DNA of 64,000 nt from Saururus chinensis (taxonomy: Eukaryota; Streptophyta; Magnoliopsida; Piperales; Saururaceae). How positions within the stretch are numbered: position 1 is the first letter of the stretch; every line of letters begins with the position of its first letter. The stretch lies in the NCBI GenBank assembly GCA_035235625.1, contig CP141142.1, positions 10,942,995-11,006,994 on the forward strand, read 5' to 3'. The notes below the pieces were generated by a model. The model was not told where the DNA came from, did not search any database, and saw nothing but the letters and a program-made list of their open reading frames with translations. Below are positions 59,912 through 64,000 of this stretch, one piece after another. The translations under genes and the position numbers were made by a program.

Positions 59912-61212
59912 TTGTGTCCAGCCACCCTAGTGCGGCCAGTCTTATGCTTTGAGTGAAATTAGTCTAACCTTATTGAGATTAATCCATTATCTCTAAAAAT
60001 CCATGGGACAACAACTTTCTCAGTGCGATGCTTTTGGCCACCTATTCCTCTATCGACGCCGCCACCATCGTGTGCTCACCATCAAACCCACATGGATTAC
60101 GAGGTAGGAAACTTTGAACTTGTAATTTCATTATATCATGCTTTGATTGTGCAGCATCATGCTAGGAGTTTATAATTTAATGCTTTGCATGATAAATGTT
60201 GATTAAATGAGCATGTTTTATGTATGTGAATTATGCGTATGTTAGTGAAGAGTAAGTGTATGGTAGTGAGTTGTTATGATTCATATGTATGTGATCAGAG
60301 CATGCTATAGATCTTTGTAGTGGGCTGATGGTGTATGTGGTCGATGGGCATGAGTACGGGCATTTGATTGTAAGTTTACTAAATAGGTATTTCAAGGATT
60401 ATGATGTGGAAATTACAACTATATGCCAGGCTTGGGAAGACTTATGAGTGATGGGTGAAGGTTGGACTTGATGAAATTGGGGGATTGATTTGGATTGAGT
60501 CTGATGGTATGTTGGAGCAATGAGTTGCAGACTTCGAGGACACATGAATTTAGAAGACTTAAGGTTCGGAGCGTCTTGGGGGATTGTAAGTTAGTGAGCA
60601 TTAATAATATAATTGTACACGCATAATGTACGTAATATGAATTATAACGAAAGAATAATAGGTAAGAAATTAGTAAGGGCTTGATGACTTGATTTAGGTC
60701 TAAAGGGTTTCATTTGAGGAGTTCGAGTAAGACAATTTGATTTTAAGGCGGATGGTGTAAGAAGTAAGGCTGTAAGTATTTGATGGTAAGAGTGTGAGTA
60801 TGAAATTTGAGTTTGACAAGTAAGGCTATGCTGAGATCCTTAAGACTATAAGTGTAAGGGTGGGGGATGAGTTAAGCAAAGAATGCTACTTTTGTGGATT
60901 AGAGCTTCAGAACGAGCGCAATTCTAGCTTTATTGGCTGAAGAATGTAAAACAGAAGTAGTTCTGAGCATCATTATGCATGCATAATTTCCTAATACAAA
61001 CTTGAATGGTAGGTAACCCTAAGTCGATAATGTTCTGAGTTGAGACTGAGGGTTTCAACGAATTAAGTTCCATGTTTGAGCCAGTCGATAAGTAATCGAC
61101 TAAGCCTCTTTCTTGGTTTAGCCACGGTCTTATCCTGTGGGATTGGTCTTGGTGCTGTATTTCGATCCAGACGTTTGATGCTCTATTGAGAGGGTTGCAA
61201 GTTTCCGCCCTT

Positions 61213-61345
61213 CGTAGGCACTATATGTATTTCTGCCTACAGATGACACTGTATGTTCTGCCCAAGAGTGGCATTGTAAAATTCTTGCCCAAGAATGGCA
61301 CCGTATGTTTTCTGACCTTAGTTGGCACTGTATGGCCCCAGAGAG
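61213..61345 (+). repeat. Minisatellite, unit about 27 bp
   Basis: Five diverged copies of a unit like AGTGGCACTGTATGTTTCTG followed by CCCAAG, inside the LTR-like insertion. Confidence 0.75.
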
Positions 61346-61659
61346 TTGGCATTTACGCGCTCATGAACCTGCTCTTACCTGTTTGATCCTGTGCCCCATG
61401 AGCATAGGTGTGCCTTGCCTTCAGAAAGTCCATGGCGGCTAGTTGCTCCCCGAAGGTTAAGGTGATGCCCTAGTGGTGTTCCCTTCCTTTCTAATGCTGG
61501 ATCTTATTAATTATAATGAGCTTTAGTTATCGGTAGTATGTGTACGACAATAAGAGTAGGTTATATGTATTAGATTTTGAGTAAGCAGCATGTGTAAGAT
61601 TCAAAGTAAGTGTAAGTGTGAGCTTCTAAGGAAGACAAAAGATTACATTTATGCATAAG

Positions 61660-61730
61660 AGTAAGATTGTATGAGTAAGGTCGTACAAGTAAGTTTGTAC
61701 GAATAAGGTTGTACGAGTATGTGTATGTTG
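61660..61730 (+). repeat. 14-bp tandem repeat
   Basis: Four to five consecutive copies of AGTAAGGTTGTACG with few changes. Confidence 0.8.
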
Positions 61731-62417
61731 TAAGTGTAAGTGTACGATTGTATGAGCAAGTTGGTAAGACTATGATTCTGAGTGTAAGTGCAAGAGCATG
61801 ACATATGAGTAAGTGTAAGGTTCAACTAGTACGATGATTTCTGTATGAGACGATATTTATGTTTCATATTTTGTTTGCTTCATGTGTGGTTTCCTACTGA
61901 GTATGAAAATACTCACTTACCCTATTTTTTAGCCCCTTCTTCTAGAGGCTTTTATAGGTCGATCAATAGTTTTTGAACTAGACTATTCCCTGTGGTGGAC
62001 TATTTTTGTTCAACCTTGAGTACAATGGACTTGTGTGAAGCTATGTGGTTTTTGGTGCTACGATCTCATGTATTGATTAAGGTGAGAGTTAAATATGTTA
62101 TTCTTCTGAACTTGTGCATATGTGTATGAATCAGAACACAGACTGTTGAACAACTTGTACTCAGAAAGGCCTGGGATGTATATGTTTTTAAAGACCATGG
62201 CCATGGCAAGTTTAATTTTTATGTTTTTGTTTTGGGTTACGCTTGAGAATGTTGGTTTGTTTGTAAGATGGATTAATTTATTAAATGTGTTTTCATATGT
62301 TTTGAATTTTGTGGTCTAATTTGATTTACATCTGTATTTTGAAATAAAATATTAACAAAATTTTCAATTAAATGTAAGGAAAAACCTCGGGCATGTAAAA
62401 ACAAGAGGATCTTGTGT

Positions 62418-62486
62418 TGGAATTAAAGCAAAGGTTGATGGTTTATTTGTATCAATGTAAATTATCTTGCTTGCTAGTAGTGCACT
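62418..62486 (-). pseudogene. Gypsy gag remnant, second part
   Basis: Sixty-nine bases of minus-strand gag frame between two LTR insertions, in frame with 59911 and below. It is cut at 62487 by the next LTR. Confidence 0.6.
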
Positions 62487-64000
62487 TGTCAAGCCCTGGC
62501 ACCCACCTGACCTGGTCTAAGGATAGGTTGAAGCACCTGGGGCCAAAGAATTGTTAAATTGCAGAAGACTTGACCCCTTTAGTAGGTAAATTACACATAC
62601 GGAATTGCGCAACTTTAAATTTTTATGCAAGAGAAATAGGTAAAAGTATAAAGGACTTTAAATCAGAAGTAGTCTTAAAGTCTCAACCTACAACTTAGAA
62701 TACTGAGCCGACAAACATGGCTCAAATAAAAAAGTCATAAACAACTCTGAAACCACAACGACTACAAGAGTCTGGTAAAAGATCAACCAAACATAATGTT
62801 CTAACAACATTGAAGAACAAATCTGAAAACATAGTAGGGTCTCTAGACACCCTTGCCTACTATAAAGCACTCGCCAGCCATTCCTCATACAGAAGATCCT
62901 GATCGACTAGATGTCGCACCATGTAGCCCCAAAACAATACACAAGAAAGTAGAGTGGGTATAAACTCAGTAAGGTTTTTAATACAAAAACAGTAAATTAG
63001 AAAATAACCATGGCATATCAACATGGTCAATCAGATCTATATATCATACAATATCACATTTTTTATTACTTTCCTTACCATAACCATACTTACTCATAAG
63101 TAATTATTTTCGATGCAAGTATCTCAAACATACTATTCATAGCATGAATAATCACATTATAACATAAGCATCCATCCTACATGAATAGTGTTTCTAACAC
63201 ACCATATATATCCATGCATGCCGATTCTCCTTCATAACATTCATCCTGCATGCATGAGATGTGTCTCACACACACTATACATGTCCATGCATATCCATAC
63301 ACAACCATCCCACATAAGAAGTGTCTCTAACACACAATCATATCATGCATGTTCATAACATTCAACCTAGATGAGAAGTGTCTCTAACACAAAATCAGAT
63401 CATGCATATTCACCCTTATTCATCCTAGATGCAAAAGTGACTCAAACACACTAAACTATCATGCATATCCATCAACAGAGAGAATAAACCTGTTCCTTAA
63501 TGCCGAAACCCTTGAACAATCCCATATCAAATAGAACTGCTCCTCAAGGCCGAAGCCCTCGAGCAACCCCTACCCATCAAGCCTAAACTCCCGAGCAGCC
63601 CTTCTTGTCAAGACCAAAATCCCAAGCAACAATACATGATAAGCCGGTACACTCATACAAATCAATTGGATTCTCAGGGACCAGATAATCTCAATAGTTT
63701 GGTCTCCTTTTAGCATTGCTGCTCTTGTCAACTCGGGGAGGAAAACCCATTCTCAAGGGATATAAAACCCCATCCTTTCGAACGTAAAACCCCATCCTTT
63801 CGGACGTAAAATCGAATTGATAAGCCTCCGATCGATTATCTCGGCAAGCAATATTACACAATTGCATCCAATCGATCAACCATGTCTAATCTTGATAAAA
63901 TCTCATTTGTAAATCCATCTCATAATGCATGCAAAATGGTACATATGTGTGCAATAACTACATGAATTCCAATTTATGAAATATGCTCCCATCAACGACA
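62487..64000 (-). mobile_element. Minus-strand LTR, incomplete at window edge
   Basis: Begins TGTCAAGCCCTGGCACC, the reverse complement of the ...GGTGCC-GGGC-TGACA end of the LTR at 27381-30655. It continues with homologous blocks ('ggattctcagggaccagata', 'ccatcctttcg'). The other end lies beyond the window, so solo LTR or complete element cannot be decided. Confidence 0.75.
63141..63480 (-). repeat. LTR minisatellite, unit about 60-80 bp
   Basis: Four to five diverged copies of a block containing 'cattcatcct', 'agtgtctctaacaca' and 'atcatgcatattca'. The corresponding region of the LTR at 27381-30655 (about 29700-29960) has a similar repeated block. Confidence 0.7.

Larger units (their letters stand above)
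59915..62411 (+). mobile_element. LTR-like insertion within the gypsy gag
   Basis: About 2.5 kb between two copies of CTTGTGT (59911-59917 and 62411-62417). The gag frame on the far side (62418-62486) is the same as before the insertion. The segment contains the phrase 'tactcacttaccctattttt' (about 61908-61930), paralleling 'ttactcacccatctttttg' in the LTR at 27381-30655. It probably belongs to the same broad LTR type. The exact ends are uncertain. Confidence 0.55.

Overview
The window is nuclear DNA of a flowering plant. It is AT-rich and intron-bearing, with one recognisable host gene in a deep nest of plant transposable elements (TEs). No rRNA, tRNA, CRISPR array or bacterial-type operon was recognised. 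The species cannot be named from the sequence.

Host gene (about 9.9-21.0 kb, + strand). A half-size ABCG (white-brown complex) transporter is split over a small first exon (14556-14648), two ATP-binding-domain exons (17643-18447 and 18827-19146) and a membrane-domain exon (20272-20922). Its promoter, first exon and the start of intron 1 are tandemly duplicated (11441-13433 and 13438-15438), giving two intact alternative first exons (12552-12644 and 14556-14648). A third, partial copy of the upstream region lies at 2228-2777. The promoter carries a Mutator-like element with a 27-bp inverted repeat. The exon 3/exon 4 junction does not keep frame with the obvious splice sites. The strongest acceptor (19243-19244) is followed by one leucine codon, and the homologous coding sequence resumes about 1 kb later at 20272, so exon 4 seems to have been interrupted by an insertion.

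Left flank (2.8-9.8 kb). A decayed minus-strand DUF1985-type gene of a Mutator-like element is interrupted in a coding exon by a 3.2-kb CACTA element (3160-6333, target duplication CGT). Its non-coding gaps are filled with short palindromes of the form CGTGTTATCGATAACACG.

Right of the transporter (21.1-35.1 kb). A deletion-derivative Ty1/copia element (LTRs 21082-21663 and 34762-35057) was invaded by an 11.4-kb CACTA element (22030-33408, target duplication TTG). That element was itself invaded by two roughly 3.3-3.7-kb LTR insertions (22205-25896 and 27381-30655), each with a 5-bp target duplication. A third CACTA element occupies 36236-39534.

Distal part (41-64 kb). A degenerate 9.3-kb CACTA-like element (41029-50328) has TTTTGCGACAA arms. 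It contains a remnant of an En/Spm-type transposase, duplicated fragments of a pentatricopeptide-repeat (PPR) gene, and a tandem array of hAT-type miniature elements. Beyond it lie a copia polymerase remnant with an internal deletion, a solo LTR, and a minus-strand Tat/Athila-type Ty3/gypsy element (55918 onward). The gag-protease region of that last element is broken by two further LTR insertions, the last of which runs off the window.

All element boundaries were read by eye from terminal repeats, target duplications and interrupted reading frames. No alignment or database search was run.
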